From Sphaerisporangium krabiense (GTDB lineage Bacteria > Actinomycetota > Actinomycetes > Streptosporangiales > Streptosporangiaceae), in assembly GCF_014200435.1 (NCBI RefSeq), contig NZ_JACHBR010000002.1, positions 982,501-1,046,500 of the forward strand: 64,000 bases of DNA. The letters run 5' to 3'. The translations under genes and the position numbers were made by a program. This document shows positions 48,038 through 56,362 of the stretch, one piece after another (the stretch's first letter is position 1; every line of letters starts with the position of its first letter). The notes beneath the pieces are model-generated. The model saw nothing but the letters and a program-made list of their open reading frames with translations, had not been told where the DNA came from and ran no database searches.

Positions 48038-49507
48038 ATGACCCGGTGCCTCGTCACCGGCGCGACCGGCTACATCGGCGGCAGGCTGGTGCCCGAGCTT
48101 CTGAAGGCCGGCCACGAGGTGCGCTGCATGGCGCGCTCGGCCCGCCGCCTGCGCGACCAGACGTGGATCGGCCGCGTCGAGGTCGCCGAGGCCGACGCCA
48201 CCGACCACGCGGCCACCCGGGCCGCGCTGGAGGGTATGGACGTCGCCTACTACCTGATCCACACCATGGCCGCGGGCCGCGGCTTCCCCGAGCGCGACCG
48301 CAGGGCCGCGGAGGCCTTCGCGGCGGCGGCCGAGGAGGCCGGGGTCGGCCGCGTCGTGTACCTCGGCGGGCTCGCCCCCGAGGAGCGGCCGTCGGCGCAC
48401 ATGGGGTCGCGGTCCGAGGTGGAGCGCGTCTTCCTGGAGTGCGCGGTGCCCGCGGTCGCCTACCGGGCCTCGGTGATCATCGGATCGGGCTCGGTGTCGT
48501 TCGAGATGCTGCGCTACCTGACCGAGCGGCTGCCGGTGATGACCACGCCCCGGTGGGTGGGCACCCGCACCCAGCCCATCGCGATCCGGGACGTGCTGCG
48601 CTACCTCGTCGAGGCGGTGCGGATCCCCCGCGAGGTGAACCGGGCCTTCGACATCGGCGGGCCCGACGTCCTGACATATGCCGACATGATGCGCGGGTAC
48701 GCGGCCGTGGCCGGGCTGCCGCCCCGCCTGATCATCCCGGTGCCGCCGCTCACGCCCCGGCTCTCCAGCCTCTGGATCGGCCTGGTCACCCCGGTCCCGG
48801 CGAACGTGGCCAGGCCGCTGGTCGAGTCGCTGCGCGACGAGGCGGTCTGCCGTGAGCACGACATCGCCCGGTACGTCCCCGACCCGCCGCACGGGCTGGT
48901 CGACTTCCGCGCGGCCGTGCGGCTGGCGCTCCAGCGCGTCAAGGAGGCCGACGTCGCGACCCGCTGGTCCTCCGCCTCCACCCCCGGCGCCCCCAGCGAC
49001 CCGCTGCCCACCGACCCCGACTGGGCGGGCGGCAGCCTGTACACCGACGAGCGTTCCCGGGTCGTGGACGCGCCCCCCGAGGCCCTCTGGCGGGTCATCG
49101 AGGGCATCGGAGGCCGCAACGGCTGGTACTCCCTGCCCCTCGCCTGGGACGTCCGCGGCCTGCTCGACCGGGTGGTCGGCGGGGTCGGCCTGCGCCGGGG
49201 GAGGCGCGACCCCGCGCGGCTGCGCGTCGGCGACGCCCTGGACTTCTGGCGGGTGGAGGAGATCGAACCGGGCCGCCTGCTGCGGCTGCGCGCCGAGATG
49301 CGCCTGCCCGGGCTGGCCTGGCTGGAGCTGACCTGCCGTCTCGACCACGGCCGCACCGTGTACGGGCAGCGGGCCGTCTTCCACCCGCGCGGACTGCTCG
49401 GGCACCTCTACTGGTGGGGCGTCTCCCCGTTCCACGGGCTCATCTTCGGCCGCATGCCGCGCAACGTGGCCAAGGCGGCGGAGACATTCGCCGGTTCCCG
49501 TTCCTGA
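48038..49507 (+). CDS. NAD(P)-binding SDR-like protein with DUF2867 domain
   Basis: The 489-residue product has an N-terminal Rossmann domain of the atypical SDR type: CLVTGATGYIGGRLVPELLKAGHEVRCMARSARRL, ADATD, DVAYYLIHTMAAG, and RVVYLGGLAP, residues 1-300. A DUF2867 domain follows (SRVVDAPPEALWRVIEGIGGRNGWYSLPLAWDVRGLLDRVVGGVGLRRGRRDP to the end), a START-like fold. Such fusions are common in actinobacteria and not biochemically defined. ATG at 48038 has GGGGGT seven bases before; ATG 48032 is an alternative. It is divergent from the DDN-like gene, across about 150 bp. Confidence 0.88.
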   Translation: MTRCLVTGATGYIGGRLVPELLKAGHEVRCMARSARRLRDQTWIGRVEVAEADATDHAATRAALEGMDVAYYLIHTMAAGRGFPERDRRAAEAFAAAAEEAGVGRVVYLGGLAPEERPSAHMGSRSEVERVFLECAVPAVAYRASVIIGSGSVSFEMLRYLTERLPVMTTPRWVGTRTQPIAIRDVLRYLVEAVRIPREVNRAFDIGGPDVLTYADMMRGYAAVAGLPPRLIIPVPPLTPRLSSLWIGLVTPVPANVARPLVESLRDEAVCREHDIARYVPDPPHGLVDFRAAVRLALQRVKEADVATRWSSASTPGAPSDPLPTDPDWAGGSLYTDERSRVVDAPPEALWRVIEGIGGRNGWYSLPLAWDVRGLLDRVVGGVGLRRGRRDPARLRVGDALDFWRVEEIEPGRLLRLRAEMRLPGLAWLELTCRLDHGRTVYGQRAVFHPRGLLGHLYWWGVSPFHGLIFGRMPRNVAKAAETFAGSRS

Positions 49508-49628
49508 ATTAGCAGATATCGGGCAAAATACCGAGACTCCGGAAAAGTCATGGGCCTGGTATCCCCGACGTATAACCTTCGCACGCTGATGTGACGCAAG
49601 CGCAGAGGGAATACAGAAGGAATACGGT

Positions 49629-50774
49629 GTGGCGCGTTCGTGGGCTGAGTCGCCGGGAGAGGTCGCACATTCCTGGGCGGAGCTGCCCGCGGACCGGGTC
49701 GTGCTCCTGGCCGGCGCCGACGCCGCCGCGCGCGCCCTGACGGACGAGCCGCCGCCCGACGCCGCGCCCGCCATCCTCACCTACGTCCCGGTGGCCGCGC
49801 GGTCCGTCGCGGAGGCCGCGGGCCACATGCTCGACGCCCTCCAGGACGCCGCCCTCGCCCTGTTCCCCGCCTGGCTCCCGGACGCCGCCGGCATCGAACC
49901 GGGGGCCTCGGGAACCCTCGCCGTCCGGGCCCTCGCCCTGCGCGCCGCCGCCACGAGCCACCATTTCGGCCCCTTCCTCGCCGACCTCGCCGAATCCGCC
50001 CTCCACCACGCCGACGGCACCCCCCGCCACGCCGCTTCAGGCGGCCCTCCCGGAGCGCGCTCGGATGGTCTGTCCGGCACGGGCGCCTTCGCTCGGACGT
50101 CCCGGTTCGCGCCCGAGGTGCGCGCGGCCGGGCTGGCCCGCGTGCTCGCCACGGGGCTCCGGCGCTCGGGCGCCGCGCTGCTCGTACCGGTGCCCGAGGG
50201 CTTCTCCCACGCCGACCAGGACCTCCTGCTCGCCGCGGCCGAATGGCTGGCCGCGCGGGGCGGGTTCGGCGTGTGGCTGACCGGAGCCCTCTCCGCGTCC
50301 GCCGACCGCGTCACGCGCGTGACCCTGCGCCTGCCCGCGAGCGCCCGTCCCGAGCCCTCCACGCCTTCCACGCCCCCGCCGCGCGCCGTCACCTTCCCCG
50401 CCGTCACCGGGATGCCCCACCCCGCCAGCCAGGCCGAGAAGACCCTGGAAAGAGCCCTCGCCACGCGCCCCTGGTCCCACGGCCGCGCCTGGAACCAGAC
50501 CTACCGGTCAGGCCCGCTCGCCAACCCGATCCGGGTCGACCTCATCTGGCGCCGCGAACGCTGCATCGTCGAAATCGACGGCGAAGACCACCACAGACCG
50601 GACCGCTACGCCGCCGACCGCCTGCGCGACGTCCAGTTGCAACTCGACGGCTACGCGGTACTCCGCTTCACCAACGCCCAGGTCCTGACGGACGTCGAAG
50701 CCGTCGCCGCCCATCTGGAGCGATTCCTGAAAACCCGCCGCGACGCACCCGCGAAAGGATCCCCCCGTGTCTGA
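49629..50774 (+). CDS. DUF559 (PD-(D/E)XK, VSR-like) nuclease domain protein, first gene of a three-gene operon
   Basis: The 381-residue product starts at GTG 49629 with AGAAGGA eight bases before. Residues 1-265 have no recognised domain; they contain Ala-rich helices and a Pro-rich linker (PSTPSTPPPR). Residues 266-370 are a DUF559/VSR-like endonuclease fold: ASQAEKTLERAL, IRVDLIWRRERCIVEIDGEDHH with Asp304, Glu315 and Asp317 in the active-site pattern, then DRYAADRLRDVQLQLDGYAVLRFTNAQVLTDVEAV. The following wHTH gene begins eight bases before its stop, so translation is coupled. A nuclease plus the ATPase of this operon suggests DNA targeting, probably in defence. Confidence 0.8.
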   Translation: MARSWAESPGEVAHSWAELPADRVVLLAGADAAARALTDEPPPDAAPAILTYVPVAARSVAEAAGHMLDALQDAALALFPAWLPDAAGIEPGASGTLAVRALALRAAATSHHFGPFLADLAESALHHADGTPRHAASGGPPGARSDGLSGTGAFARTSRFAPEVRAAGLARVLATGLRRSGAALLVPVPEGFSHADQDLLLAAAEWLAARGGFGVWLTGALSASADRVTRVTLRLPASARPEPSTPSTPPPRAVTFPAVTGMPHPASQAEKTLERALATRPWSHGRAWNQTYRSGPLANPIRVDLIWRRERCIVEIDGEDHHRPDRYAADRLRDVQLQLDGYAVLRFTNAQVLTDVEAVAAHLERFLKTRRDAPAKGSPRV

Positions 50775-51420
50775 CGAGAAATTGTCCCTCCCCGAACTCG
50801 CCGTCTTGGTCGCCCTCATGCGGGAGGCCAGAGAGGTCTCCAACGCCGACCTTGAAGAGAAATACGGGTTGCGGCTCGACGGAAAGCGTCGCGTGCGGCT
50901 GAACGACATGAAGCTGGTGGAGACCCGCAAAGAGGGACGCGTATTCGTCCATATGCTGACCGACGACGGCTGGAGCCGGATGCGGAGGGAGATCGGGGCG
51001 GGGTTGCGGAACCCGCAGATCACGAAATCCCCGAAAGTGCTCGTGGAAGGCTTGGCCGCCGGGCTTTTCACCATCATGGAACGGACCGGTCACAGCCTCG
51101 CGGACGTTTTCGCGCCGTCGCCCGATCCCGCGCCGGAACCGTCGCCTGTCCCGGAACCCGGCGACGTCGAGGGACGGATACGGGCGGCTTACAGAGAGCT
51201 GGCGAACGAGCCCGGCGCGTGGGTCGGCATCGCGGAGATCAGGTCGCATCTCGGCGATGTGCCGAGGGCCGAGGTGGACGAGGCGCTGAGGGCGATGAAC
51301 CGTATGGACGGCGTCAGCCTGGTCCCCGACTCCAACAACAAGGTTCTCACTGAGAAGGACCGCGAGGCCGCGGTGACGATCGGTGACCAGGACAAGCACC
51401 TCATCTGGATCGGAGCATGA
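50767..51420 (+). CDS. Double winged-helix protein, second gene of the operon
   Basis: The 217-residue product has two small helical/winged modules. The first is SLPELAVLVALMREAREVSNADLEEKYGLRLDGKRRVRLNDMKLVETRKEGRVFVHMLTDDGW, residues 7-70. A Pro-rich linker (PSPDPAPEPSPVPEPG) follows, then IRAAYRELANEPGAWVGIAEIRSHLGDVPRAEVDEALRAMNRMDGVSLVPDSNN, residues 145-200. It has no enzyme motif, so it probably binds DNA or the ATPase. GTG at 50767 overlaps the nuclease gene, and its stop overlaps the ATPase start (ATGA). Seven of its first 37 codons end in A or T, more than in neighbours, a mild sign of transfer. Confidence 0.78.
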   Translation: MSDEKLSLPELAVLVALMREAREVSNADLEEKYGLRLDGKRRVRLNDMKLVETRKEGRVFVHMLTDDGWSRMRREIGAGLRNPQITKSPKVLVEGLAAGLFTIMERTGHSLADVFAPSPDPAPEPSPVPEPGDVEGRIRAAYRELANEPGAWVGIAEIRSHLGDVPRAEVDEALRAMNRMDGVSLVPDSNNKVLTEKDREAAVTIGDQDKHLIWIGA

Positions 51421-54400
51421 TGAACGGCGAGGAGCGGCGTGCTCTGGAGGCCCTGCGGTTCAACTACGCGGAGGTCGCGGATGATGTATGGCGGCCGTCG
51501 GAGTTCCATGTGGACGGCCTGCACCGCCCGACCGTGCAGGCGCTCCTGGACGGGATGGGCGAGGCGAGCGACAGCGTCACGGCCAGTCCGATCGGGGTCG
51601 TCGTCCAGGGACAGCGTGGGTCCGGTAAGACACACCTGCTCGGATGGGTGCGGGAACGTATCCAGAGAGAGGGCGGCTACTTCTTCCTCGTGAGCCTTCT
51701 CGACGCCAGGGACTTCTGGGACAGCGTCCTGGTGTCGATGCTGGACAGCCTCGCGCGTGACGCCGACGCCGACACCCAGCTCAGGACGTTCCTGAGGCAG
51801 CTCTCCTCGCGCGTCGGCATGCCGCGCGTAGAGCGTCTTCAGCTTTTCGGCCACGCGCCGCTGACCAGAACCACCCTGGACGGGTTCGTGGACGCGCTGC
51901 GCCGCTTCGATGCGCGGGTCGGACGTGAGACTCAGGACACCGTGCGAGCGCTCGTCCTGCTCGCCTCCGACGATTTCCACGCGCAGGACATCGGCACCTC
52001 GTACTTGGTGTCGCAGCCGGAGGAGGAACCGGGCGAGCGCGCGGCCTGGGGGATAAGGGAAACGAAGAAGACCGCGCAAGAGATCGTCAGGGACGTGTTC
52101 AGGCTGCTGGCCCTGACCGGGCCATCGGTGATCGCGGTCGATCAGATGGACGCGGTCATCGCGCAGACGTCGATCTCCGCCAAGTCGGGCGCGGAGTTCG
52201 ACTGGCGCGAGGCGCTGGGGGTCGAGCACATCGCCGGCGGCTTGATGGCCTTGCGGGAGCACACCAGTCGCACGCTCATAGTGATCTCCTCTCTGCCGAC
52301 ATCATGGGTTCTGCTCAAGACACTGGCCGTGGACAGCGCGCGCGACAGGTTCCGCGAGATCACCCCGCTCCAGTCCATCCCGAGTGCGAAGATCGGAAAG
52401 GATCTGGTCGAGAAGCGGCTCGGGAAGCGTTACCGGGCCGTCGGTTTCCGTCCCCCCTATCCGACCTGGCCGGTGAAGGAGGCCGCTTTCGAGAACGCGC
52501 CCGACTTCACCGTGCGGCAGCTCCTCATAAAGATCGACGAGCATGTCAGGAACTGTCTCGTCGGCGACGAGCTTCGCGAGCTGGAGCACCTCGCCGGCGA
52601 CTCCGGTCCGGTGATCGACCGGGACCCCGTGATCGACACCGCGGCGCTGAAGGTGCTGGACGAGCGGTTCGCCGCCCTGAAGGACGCCGCGGCGGCCGGT
52701 CCGGCCCTCGATCCGCAGCGCGAGGACGCGGTGATGCCCGCGCTGCTGTCCGCCGGGCTCGCCGCCTGGATCGCCGGGCACGGCGACGCCGGGCGGGAAC
52801 TCGGCCAGGACGCGCCGCCGAGTGGAAAGCCGTCCCTGCACGCGCGGCTGCGGCGGAGCCTGGACGAGTCCACCGAGGACGAGGCGCACTGGGCGTTCCG
52901 TGCCATCGCCGCGCAGCATCCGATCGCCGTGCTCAACCGCCTGCGGGCCGCGTCTGTGGCCGCGGGACTCAACTCGGGGGCCTCGCGGCGGCGGCTGTTC
53001 GTCCTGCGCAACGACGAGTGGTCCGGCGGGCCTCGTACCCGCGAGGCGGTCGCGGAGTTCGAGCGGCTGGGCGGAAGGGTCCTGCCCGTCGGGGCGGAGG
53101 ATCTACGGACCCTGGCGGCGCTCAAGGAGTTGATGGCGGAGAACGCGCCGCAGTTGCCCGCGTGGCTCGTGGCGCGCAAGCCGGCCACTGAGGTGACGCT
53201 GCTGAAGGACGCGCTCGCCGACGTCTGGACCGTTCCTGTCGCAGGGCGGGATGGTTCGGGGTCCGAAGCCGTGGAGGGAGACACCGGTGGCGAGCTGATC
53301 GAGCAGGAGGAGCGGGCCGCCGAAGAGCCGGTGAAGGGAGGGCTCGGCCCCAAGGGGGCGGAGGCCCTGAAAGGCGTGAGGTCGCTGCGCGTCCTGCAGA
53401 GCGCGCCGGCTGCGGCCGATGACGGGAAGGCCGCGGATCGTGCCGCGGGAGAGTCCGCCGCCGGCGCCGGCGGGCCCGCCGCGAAGGCGGATGATCGCCC
53501 CGGAGCGGAACCCCGCCTGGAAGGGGATGTCCGTGCGGGAGGGACACCTCGCCTGAGAGACGCTCATGCCGGAGCGGCACATGTGGTCGAGGTGGGGCGG
53601 GAGTTCTCGGGGGCGGAGGTGGTGGCGGTCGGTCTGGAGGGGTTGCGGAAGCACGCCGTGATCTTCGCGGGGTCGGGGTCGGGGAAGACGGTTCTGATAC
53701 GGCGGGTGGTCGAGGAGTGTGCGCTGCGCGGCGTGTCGGCGATCGTGCTGGATCCGAACAACGACCTGGCCCGGTTGGGGGACGCCTGGCCGGAGGACCC
53801 TCCGCAGTGGGGGCCCGGTGACGCGGACAAGGCCAGGGAGTATCTGGCCGCGACCGATGTCGTGGTGTGGACGCCGGGGCGGGACGCGGGCCGGCCGCTC
53901 ACCTTCCAGCCGTTGCCCGACTTCACCGGTGTCGTGGACGATCCGGACGAGTTCCGTGAGGCGGTCGGCACGGCGGTGGAGTCGCTGGCTCCGCGCGCGA
54001 GGCTGACCGGGAACAACACCAGGGCCCACCGGGGCATGGCCGTGCTGAGGGAGGCCCTGACCTACTACGCGCGGCGCGGCCAGGTGACGTTGAAGGGGTT
54101 CACCGAGGTGCTGGCGGCGCTGCCGGAGGGCGTGAGCGAGCTGCGCGACGCGCAGAAGCTCGCCGCGGACATCGCCGAGAACCTGCACGCGGCGACGGTG
54201 AACGACCCTCTGTTCGGCGGGGAGGGCACGCCGGTGGATCCGGGGGTGCTGCTGACGCCGGCCGCGGGCAGGCGGGCGCGGGTGTCGGTGATCAACCTGG
54301 CCGGGCTGCCGTCCGACGGGCAGCGGCAGGGGTTCGTCAACCAGCTTCAGATGGCCCTGTTCTCCTGGATCAAGCGCAACCCGGCGGGGGACCGCCCGCT

Positions 54401-54815
54401 CGGCGGCCTGTTCGTCATGGACGAGGCGCAGACGTTCGCGCCGTCGGGGGCGATGACCGCCTGCACGCACAGCACGCTGGCGCTGGCGTCCCAGGCGCGC
54501 AAGTACGGGCTCGGGCTGGTGTTCGCGACGCAGTCGCCCCGCGGGTTGCACAACAGGATCCCGGGGAACGCGGCGACGCAGTTCTTCGGCCTGCTGAACG
54601 CCCCGGTGCAGATCGAGGCGGCCAAGGAGCTGGCCAGGGCCAAGGGCGGCGCCGTCGCCGACGTGGCGCACCTCGGCGCGGGAGAGTTCTACGCGGCCCT
54701 GGAGGGCGGCGGGTTCCGCAAGGTGCGCACGTCGATGTGCCTGAGCCACCACCCGAAGAGCGCCCTGACCACGGACGAGGTCATCGCCAGGGCGCGACGT
54801 CCGCTGGAGGGCTGA
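51417..54815 (+). CDS. Dual ATPase: N-terminal AAA/STAND-like plus C-terminal HerA/FtsK-like, third gene of the operon
   Basis: A 1132-residue protein. ATPase 1: Walker A VVQGQRGSGKTHLLGW (residues 65-72) and Walker B SVIAVDQMDAVI near 240, followed by sensor-like LIVISSLPTSWV, resembling AAA/P-loop ATPases of conflict systems. Residues 400-740 are a helical region and an Ala/Gly/Glu-rich disordered linker. ATPase 2 (HerA/FtsK type): EFSGAEVVAVGLEGLRKHAVIFAGSGSGKTVLI with Walker A near 755, IVLDPNNDLARLG, Walker B LFVMDEAQTFAPS near 1000, and SQARKYGLGLVFATQSPRGLHNRIPGNAATQFFG with the arginine-finger region. The start codon at 51417 overlaps the previous stop; ATG 51420 has better ribosome binding site spacing. 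Confidence 0.85.
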   Translation: MMNGEERRALEALRFNYAEVADDVWRPSEFHVDGLHRPTVQALLDGMGEASDSVTASPIGVVVQGQRGSGKTHLLGWVRERIQREGGYFFLVSLLDARDFWDSVLVSMLDSLARDADADTQLRTFLRQLSSRVGMPRVERLQLFGHAPLTRTTLDGFVDALRRFDARVGRETQDTVRALVLLASDDFHAQDIGTSYLVSQPEEEPGERAAWGIRETKKTAQEIVRDVFRLLALTGPSVIAVDQMDAVIAQTSISAKSGAEFDWREALGVEHIAGGLMALREHTSRTLIVISSLPTSWVLLKTLAVDSARDRFREITPLQSIPSAKIGKDLVEKRLGKRYRAVGFRPPYPTWPVKEAAFENAPDFTVRQLLIKIDEHVRNCLVGDELRELEHLAGDSGPVIDRDPVIDTAALKVLDERFAALKDAAAAGPALDPQREDAVMPALLSAGLAAWIAGHGDAGRELGQDAPPSGKPSLHARLRRSLDESTEDEAHWAFRAIAAQHPIAVLNRLRAASVAAGLNSGASRRRLFVLRNDEWSGGPRTREAVAEFERLGGRVLPVGAEDLRTLAALKELMAENAPQLPAWLVARKPATEVTLLKDALADVWTVPVAGRDGSGSEAVEGDTGGELIEQEERAAEEPVKGGLGPKGAEALKGVRSLRVLQSAPAAADDGKAADRAAGESAAGAGGPAAKADDRPGAEPRLEGDVRAGGTPRLRDAHAGAAHVVEVGREFSGAEVVAVGLEGLRKHAVIFAGSGSGKTVLIRRVVEECALRGVSAIVLDPNNDLARLGDAWPEDPPQWGPGDADKAREYLAATDVVVWTPGRDAGRPLTFQPLPDFTGVVDDPDEFREAVGTAVESLAPRARLTGNNTRAHRGMAVLREALTYYARRGQVTLKGFTEVLAALPEGVSELRDAQKLAADIAENLHAATVNDPLFGGEGTPVDPGVLLTPAAGRRARVSVINLAGLPSDGQRQGFVNQLQMALFSWIKRNPAGDRPLGGLFVMDEAQTFAPSGAMTACTHSTLALASQARKYGLGLVFATQSPRGLHNRIPGNAATQFFGLLNAPVQIEAAKELARAKGGAVADVAHLGAGEFYAALEGGGFRKVRTSMCLSHHPKSALTTDEVIARARRPLEG

Positions 54816-54823
54816 CACCGCTC

Positions 54824-54854
54824 GGGGGCCTTCCCGGCGACGGCGAAGGCCCCC
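54824..54854 (+). terminator. Terminator of the three-gene operon
   Basis: GGGGGCCTTC (54824-54833) pairs perfectly over 10 bp with GAAGGCCCCC (54845-54854), nine bases after the ATPase stop. It sets off the operon from the gene at 55135. Confidence 0.78.
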
Positions 54855-54880
54855 GGAGGGTGCTGCCCGATGTCATGAGG

Positions 54881-55003
54881 CCCCTGGAGGGATCGCTGCC
54901 CCGATGGCGGACGGCCCTCGGAGGGATGGCCGTCAGATCTTCGACGGTGACGGCTCTGTGCCGGTTGGAGAGGGAGAAGCCCCTTGGGGATCGCTACCCC
55001 GAT
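54881..55003. repeat. Imperfect direct repeats downstream of the operon
   Basis: GGGATCGCTGCCCCGAT (54889-54905) and GGGATCGCTACCCCGAT (54987-55003) differ at one base and both are preceded by a CCCCT-purine-rich stretch; they are about 98 bp apart. They lie in the 319-bp gap after the defence-like operon. They may be recombination leftovers or operator-like; no element boundaries can be shown. Confidence 0.5.
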
Positions 55004-55134
55004 ATGTCATTACGTGGACGAGCGTTCCGTATGTGCGGAAGACTGTCCGGATCGATCACTGGCCGAGCGGGGAGGGCACGGCCAGGCACCGCGGCCGCCT
55101 GCCTCCTCGCTCCCGACGCACCACGGGAGCACGG

Positions 55135-56196
55135 ATGAGTGCGAGCCGCATGACCGCGACGGACCCCGGGCCCTTCAAGCTCAGGCGGAACACCCGGGAC
55201 CTCCCGAAGGCCGTCGAGACGCTCGCCAAGGCGCTGCCCGCCCGCGACCTGAAGACCGTCCTGGCCGACGCCAACCGCACCGCCGTCCGCAAGGGCGGCA
55301 CGTCGGCGTTCGGCGCGATGACCCCCAAGCCCGCCGACTGGTACTGCTTCGAGGAGGGCGACGACCAGACCACCGACTGGTACCCGCAGGGCGTCGCGGT
55401 GTCCGCGGAGGCGGGCCGTCCGGACCTGCGCACGTTCGCGGTGAGCTGGTACTGGAAGCCCGAGGGCAAGGCCACCGAGCGGGGCGTGCGCATCTCGTTC
55501 CTCAGCACCGACACCCGCAGGTACCGCCACGTCCTGCTGGTCGAGCCCAAGCCGGACGGCTCCTACGCCGCGGTGAACATCCACGCGGGCGGCGTCGCCT
55601 GGTACGGCGACCTGCTCTACGTGGCCGACACCTCGCGCGGGTTCCGGGTGTTCGACCTCCGGCGGATCTTCGAGGTCAAGGGGGACGACGACAAGATCGG
55701 CAAGCAGGGCGGGCGTTACCACGCGTTCGGCTACCGGTACGTGATGCCGCAGGTGGACGCCTGGTCGGCCACCGGGTCCGCCCGGTTCTCCTTCGCGGCG
55801 GTGGACCGCAGCACCACCCCGCACACGCTGATCACCGGCGAGTACGTCGACCCGGCCGAGGACCCGGGCGTGGCCGGCAGGGTGGCGCGCTGGCCGCTCG
55901 CCGCGGACGGCACGCCGGTGGCGGACGCGGACGGGACCGCCGCCGCGGCCGACGCGTTCACGCTCGCGGGCGCGAAGATCCAGGGCGCGCTGTCGCACAA
56001 GGGCGCCTGGTACCTCAGCCAGGCGGCGTCCTCGACGGTCAACGGGTCGCTGCTCGTGGTGCCGGACGGGCGGACGGCGCAGGTCAGGAGGTTCCCCGTG
56101 GGCCCGGAGGACCTGACCTGCTGGGGGGAGAAGAACCAGCTCTGGTGCGTCACCGAGTTCAAGGGGCGCCGCGCCCTGTTCACCGTCCCGCTCTGA
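55135..56196 (+). CDS. Conserved hypothetical, beta-propeller-like protein
   Basis: The 353-residue product starts MSASRMTATDPGPFKLRRNTRDLPKAV at ATG 55135 with GGGAG before it. It has repeated strand-turn patterns with aromatic motifs: WYCFEEGDDQTTDWYPQG, TFAVSWYWKP, HAGGVAWYGDLLYVADTSRGFRVFDL, YRYVMPQVDAW, GAWYLSQAASSTVNGSLLVV and a final DLTCWGEKNQLWCVTEFKGRRALFTV. This looks like a multi-bladed beta-propeller. No export signal is seen. It has no recognised function, and it is not coupled to the preceding operon, since a terminator and a 319-bp gap separate them. Confidence 0.75.
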   Translation: MSASRMTATDPGPFKLRRNTRDLPKAVETLAKALPARDLKTVLADANRTAVRKGGTSAFGAMTPKPADWYCFEEGDDQTTDWYPQGVAVSAEAGRPDLRTFAVSWYWKPEGKATERGVRISFLSTDTRRYRHVLLVEPKPDGSYAAVNIHAGGVAWYGDLLYVADTSRGFRVFDLRRIFEVKGDDDKIGKQGGRYHAFGYRYVMPQVDAWSATGSARFSFAAVDRSTTPHTLITGEYVDPAEDPGVAGRVARWPLAADGTPVADADGTAAAADAFTLAGAKIQGALSHKGAWYLSQAASSTVNGSLLVVPDGRTAQVRRFPVGPEDLTCWGEKNQLWCVTEFKGRRALFTVPL

Positions 56197-56362
56197 GGCC
56201 GGCTCTCCCGTTCGGGGGACGGCCCGCTTGCACGACTTGCGGACGGCTTGCGCGGGAGGGGTCAAGCGGACGTCAAAGACCGTGCAGGCGGGCCCGCGTA
56301 TCACTGGGTGTGCAAGGCCCCGGCGCCAAGGGACCGGGAAGCACTCGCCCCAGGAGAAGAAG

